DNA of 64,000 bases from Cyclina sinensis (taxonomy: Eukaryota; Mollusca; Bivalvia; Venerida; Veneridae), in the NCBI GenBank assembly GCA_012932295.1, contig JAAONU010000003.1, positions 33,954,233 through 34,018,232 on the forward strand, in the 5' to 3' direction. The notes beneath the pieces are model-generated. The model searched no databases and was not told the origin of the DNA. It saw only the letters and a list, made by a program, of their open reading frames with translations. Shown in pieces: positions 1-11,878 of this stretch. A program made the position numbers and the translations under genes. Every line of letters begins with the position of its first letter. Within the stretch, counting starts at the first letter, position 1.

Positions 1-1432
1 ACAGGGTAATAAATCACTGTTAACTGTTTATAGATGACTGATAATTAGGTATCCTGCTGATAAAGCCAAGGAAGAAAATCTGGCAAATTTGAGCACTTTT
101 TCCCTAGACTGCATAGATAAATAGATTTTTTTGAGGGGAAGTGCAGTGCCCATGAATCATAACTCTCTTTTGCGTAATATGGAAATATTGCCCCTTGAAA
201 TGTTTCATTCTTAATTTTCATCCGTGGCATAACTCCAAAACTATTGAAGGTATCAACTTGAAACTTCATAGATAAATAGATCTTATTGAGAAAAAGTGCA
301 GTGCCCAATAACAATAACTACTTTTCGTGTCATTTTGGAATTATTGCCATTTTTAATTTTTCTTACTTTATTTTAATCCGAGGCATAAAGTAACATGTTC
401 CCATAGATCAAAAAAACTGAAAAAGCAGCATGCGGGAGGTATTAACGTCAAGACAGTGTCAGATCTAGTTTTCACATACTGCATTTTTTTCACAAATGAT
501 CAAGGTAACATCGTTATAAGCTATTAGACTGTGACCATTGCCTTGTTTCGGGGGCATTCGTGTCTGTGACACATTTCTTGTTAGTATATTGATATACATT
601 TAGTTTTAACACAATGAAAATTGAAACATTCTACTGATTATTTAAAGAAATAATTGCTTAGAGCAGTCCACTTGCACATGTCTGTCTTTTACTGAGTTAA
701 CTTATAACGGTTTCAAAAAAGTTGTGACCTAATAAAAGCTGATGTGTTATTGTTGACAATATGTGATTGAATAATCTGAGTCATTCTGCCAGATCTAAGT
801 AGATATCAAGAGTAGTAATTTACTTGTACGCTCCCTACACTCTGCCTGCTACAGAGATCTGACACTATGAGATTACAGTTACATCTTTATGTTTGCATCC
901 TATTATAGAATTTCACTTAAGTCAAAGCAATGAAAGAAGAAAAAGAACCCTTATACTGAACTGGCTTGAGCTTAATAAAGTTACAGAATATATCGGCTTT
1001 TCTACGCTAAAGTATATTCAATATCAACCACAAAAGTATACATTGCTTTTAGGCCTCAGTAGTTCAGTATTTATTTTGTTTACTCGGGTTCGAATCCAAA
1101 AGATAGAGCATGAGCTTTAAATGTTAAATTAACAACAATTCCTGTAAAATTACAGTACTATAATCAATTGTGGTTTGATGATACGAAAAACTGAAAAGTC
1201 AGTACACACTTTCTTTTATCTTTGCACTTAAGTGATCCATTTATTTCTTATATATCATAGTTATATTTGATAAAATATCAGTCACACCACATACAATTTT
1301 TAATATTCTAAAGTTTTAATATTATTCGACATTATTGCTCTGTTTGCACAAGCACGACATTTTAACTGAAAAATGTATCAAATTGTAGAATTAAAGTCCT
1401 TTAACTTACATTCATGTCGTACACATAGCTAT
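1..1432. other. Non-coding AT-rich sequence
   Basis: Only short open frames without recognisable domains; no repeat structure noted. It is either an intron of the upstream part of SLC9C1 or sequence 5' of that part of the gene. Confidence 0.5.
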
Positions 1433-1470
1433 AAAGGGACTGACTCACAGGTGAGCCGACGATGAAAATT
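1433..1470 (+). repeat. Partial terminal repeat of the TTAA-flanked element
   Basis: AAAGGGACTGACTCACAG and the following bases match, with few mismatches, the left end of the element at 41073-41510 (AGCGACTGACTCACAG...GACGATGAAAA). Only one end is present. It abuts the start of the large duplication. Confidence 0.6.
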
Positions 1471-1473
1471 CAT

Positions 1474-4400
1474 TCATTCTTTCACCTCTTGCTATAATCT
1501 TAAGTCTCTTAAATTCACTGATACCTTTAAATACCACTAAAACTTTCTTTTCGAATAAGTTCGTCTTTGAAGCTTGGCGTGTTCATGAATATCTGTCATC
1601 TTGTGATATAGCTGTAGTAATCCAATTTTAGAACTTAAAAAGACGTCAAATCAATCTCAATATCTTATTTGCCAAACTTTTGCTAAAAGAAGGAAATGAT
1701 TTCGGTTAAAAGTCGTATGGTGGAACAATCATGAAATGTCAGTGAATTTTTAGACAATTCACAATTTCTTGGCGTTAAATATTTATATTGGCTGGAAGAA
1801 GCAAACTTGACAGCGGTCTCGGGAAATAATTATTGAACCAGAAAGTTGTATTTCTTGAATATTCGAAAGTTCGATAAAAAAGATGCAGGCTATTCAACGT
1901 GAAATACAGGTCTGTCGCACTTACCACTGCTGTATAAGCATGAATATTAAACAAATAGCACTTTTAAAATCTGGTTTTCATCTTAAAGCGTTATATCAGT
2001 TTATGCATAGTCTAAGCTTGGTGATATTAGGTTTAAGGTTGGTCACTGCATCAAATGCATACTTTAACTGAATTTTAAAGGAAACCGTTTTTATTTGGTA
2101 TTTCGAAGTTAAGTCATTTCAATTTATGATAAACAATAATTCGTTTAGTGTACTTGGCAGCAACTAACGTTTCTCTGTGAAATCGATTTTCTGTACATTT
2201 GGTATGATTTATCGTATCTGTTCTATATAATAATGAAACATATGGAAGTATTAGAAATATACTTATTAGTCTGAATGAAGCCATTAGATAAGATTGTTAA
2301 TTTTGAAAAAAAAGGAAGACTGGGAGGTAAAATGACGACAGAAGCGAAGCAAAAGTATGGTTAATGGTGTGATCAAACCAGGCTTGGGGCTGATTACTTG
2401 TGTTAGTAACTGATTACATTACAGTTACTTTGAAATTTCCTGATTACAATTACATTGGATTAATTATGTTTTGATGGTAATTGATTACATTACAGTTACT
2501 TGTGGTTAATATTATTTCAAACTGCAAGACAAATTTTCTAGGAGAAGATATTAGATAAATCAGAATGGAAACTTTATTTAACATACATGAAACAAATATT
2601 ATTTGTAGGAAAAATATTGGCTCAGTAAAAGCAGTCAAGTTTTTGTCTAACACACTGAGTCGCTAATTTTATAAAGGAAGATTCACAATGTCATTCTGTT
2701 CTAATCATATATATTAAGACATCTCCATTGCATTTAATCATCATCAATTTTTGAAAGTTTTCATCAGAAAGACAACATCATTCTGGTCTTATAAAAGAGG
2801 TTCTGATTTCTTTTAAGGTTAACAGTTAAACAACTGGTGTAGTGCAGTATTACATGTAACTGATATTTTTTATTTTCCCTTGGGCAATGTCTCACTATAA
2901 CTTGATTTTTATTAAGATTATGGCCTTCACACCTATTGAAGTACAAATTCACAATTGTAGCAAAGTAACCTGCAATATGTGTTAAGAAAGGTGACACAAT
3001 AGATCATCGATCCTTATAAAGAGCACACAAAGGAGACAACATTGTGATCCATATGATGTAAAAGAATATTTTTTCTTAAAGAGATGAGGTTGAAAATATA
3101 ATTAGCATATTACTTATTTCTAGCAAAAGCAGCATATATTTTTATCTTTTGCCCCAGCAGTTAAAATGCAATAAATGGATTTATTATCTATCCAATGTCC
3201 ATGTGCAGTCAGAAAGTAATCAAAAATATTCATGATGAAATACAAAATTTTGTCTCTGTATTCGATTAAATGTAATCAGATAAACGGCAGTAATCAAATA
3301 CATTTGAATACTTGTACTTGAGTAATCAGTTACAGGTGATTACAATTACTGTATTCGATTACCCCAAGCCTGGATCAAACTGGTATTTTCTGCTCAAACG
3401 CAAAATGAATGCTTTAAACAAACTGGGAATTCTTGAAAAATCTATAACCAAGCGTGGTATTTATTTTATACTTCTTTTTATCCTCAAGGTTGTTCTGTTG
3501 AAAGTATACATGTATTTCTGTTACGCTTGTGGTAACTGATCAGAAATATAAAAGTGGGTGCAGCCAAAAACAATATGTTATCTTTGAATTTCACTTGATA
3601 CGTAGTTTTATTGTGAAAATTAGGAAAACCCCATCGAAATAAGGAATATGTCAGAATGTTCTAGTTTGAGTTACTGCAGCAAGTTAAAATCATCACTATT
3701 TCAAAATAATGCTTTGTGACAAAATACATAACAATTATTTCTAAAACCATCTAGATATACGCTTTAAGTCCTTCGAGGATTACAATAATTTTCCAATTTG
3801 CCTTAGCTTTACAGTAATAAAAATCTTAAACCATTAATGAGGACACATTTAAACTATCTATTTATACTTTAGGCAATATTTTAGGAATCCATTAACGAAA
3901 GAAGTCAATTAGCAGTGTCCTTGTGTAATGCCTATCGAAGCAGAAACTACATCTTCAAGAATGGACAATTTGGCTGGATATAATTGTAGAGTCTAATACT
4001 TATCTGTTCAGTCCAGTATAGTCATGTCGTTCTTCTGTTTTTTAACTTGAAACCGATGTATATCATCTTCAAATCTACGAATAAGAGTTTAGAAATGTCT
4101 CATTTTTTGATGCCCACATCGTGTAACCTTGATAAATGTATAGTTACAAATATTAACAATACCATATTTAATATAGCTCTTAACATTTGGTACAAGTAAT
4201 TTGAAATGGTTTTCAGTTTTGCATTTACAGTAACATTTTTAGAAATTATTTTGATTTACGCTCGAGAAAAATCTGACTGTTGAATATTTATTCACGTCAA
4301 TTTTGTAAATTTGTCAATTTTTGCATTATCTTAAGTGTTAATGTCCAATGAATTTAATTATTTGTTTTCTTATAGCTTTTTGACTAGATCACATCAGTAT

Positions 4401-5375
4401 CATCACAGATAATATTCATTTGATGTGGCCCACCTTATGATGCTTCGTTGTTTCGGATTCTCTGTAACTACTAGAGCATAATTTTGTCTTTAAAAAATGC
4501 AAATTACATCTCATGAGTGATGCAGTGGGGCAAATGGATGCTATCTTTAGGCTCTATTTGTTACTGGAGAATATCTTTTTCATTTTCATTTTTACCGATA
4601 AAAATTTAGCAGCTGAAATAAGAGGAATAAAAATAATATCTGCCTTCATCTGTATATATTAAAGATGAAGCTTCAGTATGCTTTATGTTTTGATGCTAAT
4701 GGTTGCTGTTTGTAGGCCTGTAATTTTAAGTGGAGAAATAATCGTTGATGGATATCAGTTTTGATCTGTTTAATGTAATATTATGCTCCTTCAGTTGATG
4801 TCTTTTTTTTTTCATATTTCAAGACATATCACGATAAAGCAAATGACAAGAATCAAGTCAACGTATGACCTTTACATACTGACTTGATATTTATCAAGAC
4901 TTAAGCTATTCAAAGATAATATTGTCTATTACTTGGCTTTTTGCTTTGACTTCTTATTCAGAGCTGAATAAGATTAAAATCTCCTATATAAAAATGATAT
5001 ACTTTTTTACCTTCTTTAATCTAAACCACTTAAATATTTAGGTTGATAGTAAAGCGTGTATTTTAAAATGAAGACGGTCATAAAAAAGCGTGACCTTTTA
5101 TCGCTTTTATGACCATGTTTCCGGCAATATTTCCAGCGTGTCAATAGTCACGCCTATGTCAATTACGTTGTATCATTGTAGAAAAAAGAAACGCTTGTCG
5201 TTGAGTCTTCATGCGCGTTAGTAGGCTCTTACAGAAAAAAATACAATGACGGTTTCTCTACTATAATTTGTTTTCACTCACAAAAACAGATTCCTACGAG
5301 CATGCTGTTTTTTTTAAATTAACATCATTTTTAGCTTGTCATATCAAACTGGATTTATCTTTTCAGTGATTGTTA
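1474..5375 (+). repeat. Large direct duplication, copy A
   Basis: Base-by-base similarity to 7104-10345 in the same orientation, from TCATTCTTTCA at the left edge to ATATCAAACTGG at the right edge. Copy A is interrupted by the hAT-like element at 2379-3372. Many indels and substitutions show the duplication is old. No coding content is supported: the matching short ORFs at 1883-2071 and 7532-7759 differ mostly by amino-acid-changing substitutions. Confidence 0.85.
2371..3380 (+). mobile_element. hAT-like non-autonomous DNA transposon with 8-bp target duplication
   Basis: The element spans 2379-3372, with perfect 11-bp inverted ends CAGGCTTGGGG and CCCCAAGCCTG. It is flanked by an 8-bp direct repeat GATCAAAC at 2371-2378 and 3373-3380. 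Several subterminal copies of a GATTACATTACAGTTACTT-like motif lie near both ends. No transposase frame is present. An 8-bp duplication with CAGG-type ends is the hAT pattern. Copy B of the surrounding duplication lacks the element. Confidence 0.85.
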
Positions 5376-6532
5376 AACTAAGAATCTTAAGATACAAAAA
5401 CTAAACACGTAAATAAAAAGATGACAAGGATTAATGAAGTATCATGTTGTCAGTGATAAAATAAGATAGAGTTTTAGATGCTAGTCGTTACTATATTTGT
5501 TTTCAGATATTTCCACTAAGAAATATAAAAATTCGTATACGTTATATCTAGGTCGATCATTTTTAATTTCCCTGTCTTATCGTCAGCCCCAAACAATATA
5601 ATATCTATTTTGGCTGTATGCCAACGCTTAAATGTTGTTAAGTGAAATAATAATATTACCTCCTTCAGCGCTTAAGTAGAGATCACGCTTATTGCCTAGT
5701 CAACAATGTCTGTCCTCTTGTTAACAGGAACTGAACAAGATTTAATAAATTCACGTTGATAATTCATTTCATGCAGAAAAAGTTTGTAAGGAAACAAATG
5801 AAAATTGTTTCAAACAAGTTTTTATTATAATTCTCAACTTTAGCAATAATCCTATTATGAAACATGCAACGTCTCCCGTCTTTCTTGTATTTTTTTCGAG
5901 TTATCATAATTTAATACTGCCAGCTTAATATGTGTATGGTGATGTTAAAACTGCCATCAGCACATGTGAATTTGAAAATAATTCTCACATTTTCAGTCGA
6001 ACCCTTTCCACAGAGACAAGAAATCTCGACAGGTTTACTCATTGACATTACACTGCTATGTTCCTGCGACATCAAAACATTTACATGAAATATGACAAAG
6101 AATATTGAAGAACTAAGTATGCTCCCCAAACAATACAAATTGAAGTGATTTAGGAAAGCTCAAAAAGAATAATCGGGTTTTATGCATTAGTGAATTGGAC
6201 TCATATAGATGGGCTAGTGCCAATACGTTATTTATCTATTCTTTACAACTGCCTGTTACGCAATTTCCAGCGGACAAGCCTTGAAGTGTCAGAGGAATAA
6301 AAGTATGTTACAATTAATCATCTTCGCACTTGATCACAGAATGTTTGGAAACAATATCTCGCTGCTTCTAAACAGTGGGGGACTGGACTTTGAAATAATT
6401 TTTTCTTCCACTCTAAGGCGTTTTACATAAACACATTTGTAGAATTTTTTATCAAATGTCACATTAAATACTGCTTTTTTTTATCGGGAACGTCTGCTTT
6501 TTAAACGCATTTTACATATAGGTATTTCTTTT
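5376..6532. other. Spacer between duplication copies, nothing recognised
   Basis: AT-rich; the longest open frame (75 codons, - strand) has no recognisable domain. Confidence 0.45.
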
Positions 6533-7000
6533 TTAGCTCACCTTAGCACGAAGGGTGAGCTTTTGTGATCATTGATTGTCCGGCGTCCGTCGGCGTGCGT
6601 CGTGCGCCGTCAACAGTTTGACTTAAACGTCTTCTCCTCTTTTAACGCCAAGTCTATTTCGATGAAACTTGCCTGGCATATTCCTTGGATGAAGTTCTTC
6701 TAAAACTTTACAAAGAATTTAATTCCAAGCAGAACTCTGGTTGCTATGGCAACAGGTAAGGAAATTTTAAAAATCTTATTGTCAAAAAATGCTAGACCCC
6801 GAGCCTTAAGATTTGGTGTGTAGCATTGTCTAGTGGACCTCTATCAAATTATGTCTCTGGGGTCAAATTGGCTCAGCCCCGTGGGTCATTTGATTTTACA
6901 TACGGAAAACTTTTAAAAGTCTCATTGTCTAAATATACAAGTTCTAGAATATAGATATTTTGCATGGAGCATCAGCTACATGTCAATCGTTACTCGAGAA
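6533..7000 (+). mobile_element. AGCTCACC-family repeat, 5' end fragment
   Basis: Starts TTAGCTCACCTTAGCACG with a small palindrome (AGCTCACC...GGGTGAGCT), then a CCGTCGGCGTGCGTC-type stretch and TGGTTGCTATGGCAACAGG. The same components appear in reverse order at 59088-59465. The right edge is not sharp. Confidence 0.65.
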
Positions 7001-7103
7001 TGAAAGAATGCAGGAATTTTAAACATAGTTCAGTTTTATTTGTAGATAAATCTGCATCAAGTTGTTTTGCAGATTTTTGATGCGCCTGAGGGTGGCGATA
7101 GTG

Positions 7104-10100
7104 TCATTCTTTCAGCTCTTGCTATAACCTTAAGTCTCTTAAATTCCCTGATACCTCTTAATACCACTAAATGTACTTTGTGCTTTCCAATTTGTTCGTC
7201 TTTGAAGCTTGGCGTGTTCGTGAATATCTGTCATCCTGTGATATAGCTGTAGTAATCCAATTTCAGAACTATCAAGACGCCATATCAACCTTAATATCTT
7301 ATTTGCCAAACTTTTTCTAAAAGAAGGAAATGATTTCGGTTAAAAGTCTTATGGTGGAACGATGTTGAAATGTCAGTGAATTTTCAGATAATTCACAAGT
7401 GCTTGGCGTTAAATATTTATATTGGCTGGAAGAAGCAAACTTGACAGCGGTCTCGGGAAATAATTATTGAACCAGAAAGTACATCTGATGGAAAGCTTTA
7501 TTCCTCGAATACTCGGAAGTTCGATAAAAAGATGCAGGCTGTTAAGCGTGTTATACAGGCTCAGAAACGGATGTTGTTTCAAGACAAGTTATTTTATGTC
7601 TGTCGCTCTTATCATTGGTGTATAAGCATGAATATTAAACAAACAGCACTGATAAAATCTGGTTTTCATTTTAAAGCGTTATGTCAGTTTATTCATAGTC
7701 TAAGCTTGGTGATTTTAGGTTTAAGGTTGATCACTGCATCAAATGTATACCTTAACTGAATTTCAAAGAAAAACTGTATTTATTTGGTAATTTAGACACT
7801 TTAACGAAAAACGTGTTAGATATTTCAAAACAATATGAAGAATGCATTTACTTCGTAATGATTTTGCCATTTATGTTAAATCTTATGGAAGCGTTGTCAT
7901 ATTAACTTATGATGAACGATAATTCATTCATTGTATTTGGCAACAACTTACGTTTGTCTGTGAAATTCATTTCTGTACATTTGGTATGATTTATCGTATC
8001 TGTTCTATAATCAAACAAATGGAAGTATTAGAAATATACTTATTAGTCTGAATGAAGTCATCAAATAATATTGTTAATTTTGAAAAAAAGTAGAAAGACT
8101 GGGACATAAATTGACGACAGAAGCAAAACAAAAGGGTGGTTAATTGTGCAATTACTGGGTTTTTTCTGCTCAAACGCAAAATGTAAGCTTTAAACAAACT
8201 TGGAATTCTTGAAAAATCTGGAACCAAGTGTTGCAATTTAGTTTATACTTTGTTTTTGCAACCCCAGTGTTGTTCTGTAGACAGTATGTTAATGGTACGC
8301 TGATAGTCACTATCAGAAATGTAAAACTGGTTTTCCCCCCAAAAAACAATGTTATCTTTGAATTGCACTTGATATGTACTTTTATAGCGAAAATTAGGAA
8401 AACCCCGTCGAAATCACAAATACGTCAGAATGTTCTGTAGACAGTATATTAATTAATGGTACGCTGATAGTCACTATCAGAAATGTAAAACTGGATGCCC
8501 CCCAAAACAATATGTTATCTTTGAATTTCACTTTAAACGTAGTTTTATAGTGAAAATTAGGAAAACCCCATCGAAATAAGAAATACGTCAGAATGTTCTA
8601 GCGGAGTTTCAGTGACTGCAGCAGGTTTAAATCATCACTGTTTCCAAAATATTCTTTATGTTAATATGCATAGCAATTAATTATAGAACGATGCTGTTAC
8701 ATGGATATATGCTTTAAGACTTTCGGGGATTATCATGATTAACCAATTTGCCTGAGCTTTACAGTTCTGAAAATCTTGAACTATTAATGATGACACGTTT
8801 AAACAATCGATTTATACTTTAGAAAAAAATAAGGAATCCCTTAACGAAACAAGTTAATAAGCAGTGTCCTTGTGTAATGCCTATCGAAAATGAAAATACA
8901 TCTTGAAGAAGTGACAAGTAGACTGGATATAACTGTGGTCTGATGCTTATCTATTCAGTCCAGTATAGTCATGTCGTTCTTCATGTTTTCTTTTCCATGC
9001 TTTTTTGTTTTAACTTGAAACCGATGTATATCATTTTCAAAATTACGAATTAGGGGTTGAGAAACGTCTATCATTTTTTACGCCCACATCTTGTAACCTT
9101 GATAAATATATAGTTAGAAATATGATAAAACAATATTTTATATAGCTCTTAACAGTTGGTACAAGTAATTCAAAATAACTTTTAGTTTTGCATTTACAGT
9201 AACACTTTTAGAAATTATTTTTGATTTACGCTCGATAAAAATCTGACTGTTGAATATATGTTCAGGTCACTTTTGTAAATTTGCATTTTTTAATTGCTTA
9301 AGTGTTAATGTCCAATGAATTTAATTATTTGTTTTCGAATAGCGCTTTTACTTGTCCATATCAGTGTCATCACAGATAATTGCATATGATATGGTCCACC
9401 TTATGATGCTTCGTTGTTTTGGATTCTCTGTAACCACTAATGCATAACTTTGTCTTTAAAAAAAATGCAAATTGCATCCCATGAGTGTTATATGCGGTGG
9501 TGCAAATGGATGCTATCTTTAGAGCTCATTTTGTAACTGAAGAACTTCTGTACACTTTTACTGATGGAAATTTAGAAGAGCAAATTAAAGGCTTAAAAAT
9601 AATGTCTGCCTTCATCTGTATATAAAAGATGGAGTTCAGAATGCTTTATGTTTTGCTGCTAATGGTTGCTGTTTGTAGACCTGTAATTTTAAGCTGAGAA
9701 ATCATTGTTGATGAATAACAAATTTTAATTTGTTTAATGTAACATTATGTTCCTACATTTCCTACATTGTCGCGACATTTCACGACATATCAGATGCGAG
9801 GATTCAAGTCAACGTATGACATTTACATACTGCCTTGATATTTATCAAGATATTTGTCTATATCATCAGCATCGGACTTAAACTATTCAAAGATACTATT
9901 GTCTATTACTTGCCTTTTTGCTTTGACATTATCCAGACCTGTATAAATTAAAATCTTTTCATCAAATAAAAACATGATCTCCTTTTTTACTGTGTTTAAT
10001 CGAAACCACCTAAATATTAAGGTTGATAGTTAAGCGTGTATCTTAAAATGAAGACTGCCATAAATAGTATGACCTTTTATTGCTTTTATGATCATGTTTC

Positions 10101-10345
10101 TGGAAATGTTTATTTTACAAGCTGTCAATAGTCACGCTACGTTTGACGAAACGCTTGTTCTAGTGTCTTCATGCGTGTAAGTAAGCCCTTACAGGAAAAA
10201 AATGCAATAACGATTTCCCTACTGTCATTGATTTTCACTCAGAAAAAAGAAATTCCTACGAGCATGTTTTTTTTTTTAATTTAACATTACTAGCAGAACA
10301 AGATATTGTCATATCAAACTGGGTTTATCCTTTTAGTGATAGTCA
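7104..10345 (+). repeat. Large direct duplication, copy B
   Basis: Collinear with 1474-5375 minus the hAT insertion, so it shows the state before insertion. It has its own internal 160-bp tandem duplication. Confidence 0.85.
8271..8593 (+). repeat. 160-bp tandem duplication, two copies
   Basis: TGTTCTGTAGACAGTAT begins at 8271 and again at 8431; both units continue through the same GATAGTCACTATCAG palindrome to ACGTCAGAATGTTCT. Copy A of the large duplication has one unit only, so this arose afterwards. Confidence 0.85.
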
Positions 10346-11000
10346 AAAGTATATTTTGATGTTTTTGTTCATCCTTTACACTATTGCAGGTCTATTCGTA
10401 TATAATCTTTCACAGACATTTAAATGTGTACTTGGAATGATACTATTGGAACAGACATGTTGCTTTCAGTCGTTGCCAACGATATCCTTGTTTAAATTGT
10501 GTCTTACCTCTTCAAATAATTTTGTTCTTTAGAAAAGATTGACAATAAATTCATTGGCTCTTTAGACCTCATGGTTAACAGTTATAGATCTCATTTTCAG
10601 AGATAGCTTTATCCCCATAAATAAAGATATTTTTGAAAAGAACTTTCAGAAATACTTTACTCAAATATTTAAATGTTTCTATATTATCTAAGCAGTCGGC
10701 AGAAGTCCTTTAAATTCCTTTGATTTTGCACTGCTGAAGAGATAATTGCATTCTTTCTCATAAAGACATTGAAGAGCTTATCTAAACTTTTAAAGCCTTA
10801 AAATGAGATTGCAAACAACTGCAAAGGAAAAGCTGTTAGCGGCGTGATAAAGAGAAGTATTTGAACGAGTAAGACAGTTTAATATGTCGTGCTCACTCTG
10901 TCTGTCTTCTTCAGTTTTTATCTTTTACCACAAAACTAGATGACTTGATCAAGCTTATTTTCCTTACTTTGCGAGTAATAACAAATTTCCTTTTTTTAGC
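10346..11000. other. Non-coding, nothing recognised
   Basis: AT-rich sequence between the duplication and the 46-bp minisatellite, without open frames or repeats I could name. Confidence 0.45.
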
Positions 11001-11184
11001 GTATCAAAAGGCTATGGTATCGAATGTATTGCGACATTGACTAAGATTATCAAAAGGCTATGATATCGAATGTATTGCGACATTGACCAAGAGTATCAAA
11101 AGGCTATGATATCTTATGTATTGCGACATTGACTAAGAGTATCAAAAGGCTATGATATCACATGTATTGCGACATTGACCTAAA
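11001..11184 (+). repeat. 46-bp minisatellite, four copies
   Basis: The unit begins GTATCAAAAGGCTATGATAT and ends ATTGCGACATTGACTAAGA. Four tandem copies with a few substitutions, mostly in the central four bases. Confidence 0.9.
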
Positions 11185-11734
11185 TATGAAGCCCATTACT
11201 TTAACAGCGTAATAGACTCACCAAGCTCAAGAAGTGTCTTGAAATTTTCCTTCTGTTTTCATAAGAATTTTATTCATACTATTTATGCATGAAAAAAAAT
11301 TAGTTCCCTTTATCTAGCACGTTTTGGATTCTTAGTATTTATACGTGTATAGTATTTGTATGGAGTTGTTTCTTAAATTTCTTTTTCAAATACGTTTCGG
11401 TGTTCTTTGATAGTTTTTTTATTTGAGGTTAAAGTTTTTTTTGTATATTCTTTTTCCAGCAAAACTAGTTCTAATCAGTTTTTAGCTTCAATCACATAGA
11501 ATTTCGTAACTCATGTATTACGCTTTCGTCATTTCCGGTACGGTTAGCTATTGTTCCGTGTTTTGTCTTCACATTTATACATTTGTACCTATTAATGAAG
11601 TGGTAAAAATATTATTATGCTGGTCAGCTTTTAAACTATAGTATTTTTGAGCTGTTTAAGTAAATTTAAAAGTAACAAGTGTGTTCTTTTTTCATTATAT
11701 TTTGTTGTTTAAATAGTCTTTACATGTATTTCAG

Positions 11735-11878
11735 ATTTTGGGAGACTCTTGCTTACCTTGCCAACACCTTGATATTTATAATTGTCGGCATCGTAATATC
11801 CGAGAAAGCAATCTTTGAAATTCACGGAATTGATTGGTTCTACATGTTTTCGTTATATTTCGGATGCTTTGTTATACG
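11735..11878 (+). CDS. SLC9C1: SLC9C1 exon 1 (first in window): exchanger transmembrane helices
   Basis: Encodes residues 1-48, including the hydrophobic stretch TLIFIIVGIVISEKAIFEI and a second helix ending CFVIR. This matches the NHE region just before the conserved R-G-x-V-x-x-L-x-SP motif. The acceptor is TTTCAG before ATTTTGG. The exon ends CG with a GC donor (GCAAGT), and the split Arg codon is completed by the first base of the next exon. No GT donor keeps the frame here: the open frame stops after two more residues. Confidence 0.88.

Noticed and set aside
1085..1100. B-box-like GGGTTCGAATCC as a tRNA gene
   Set aside because: No A box or acceptor stem at the right spacing.
1883..7759. 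Conserved ORF pair (1883-2071 and 7532-7759) as a real duplicated gene
   Set aside because: The frames align over about 53 residues, but by eye roughly 11 substitutions change the amino acid against 4-5 silent ones, as expected for neutral DNA; no domain or expression signal.
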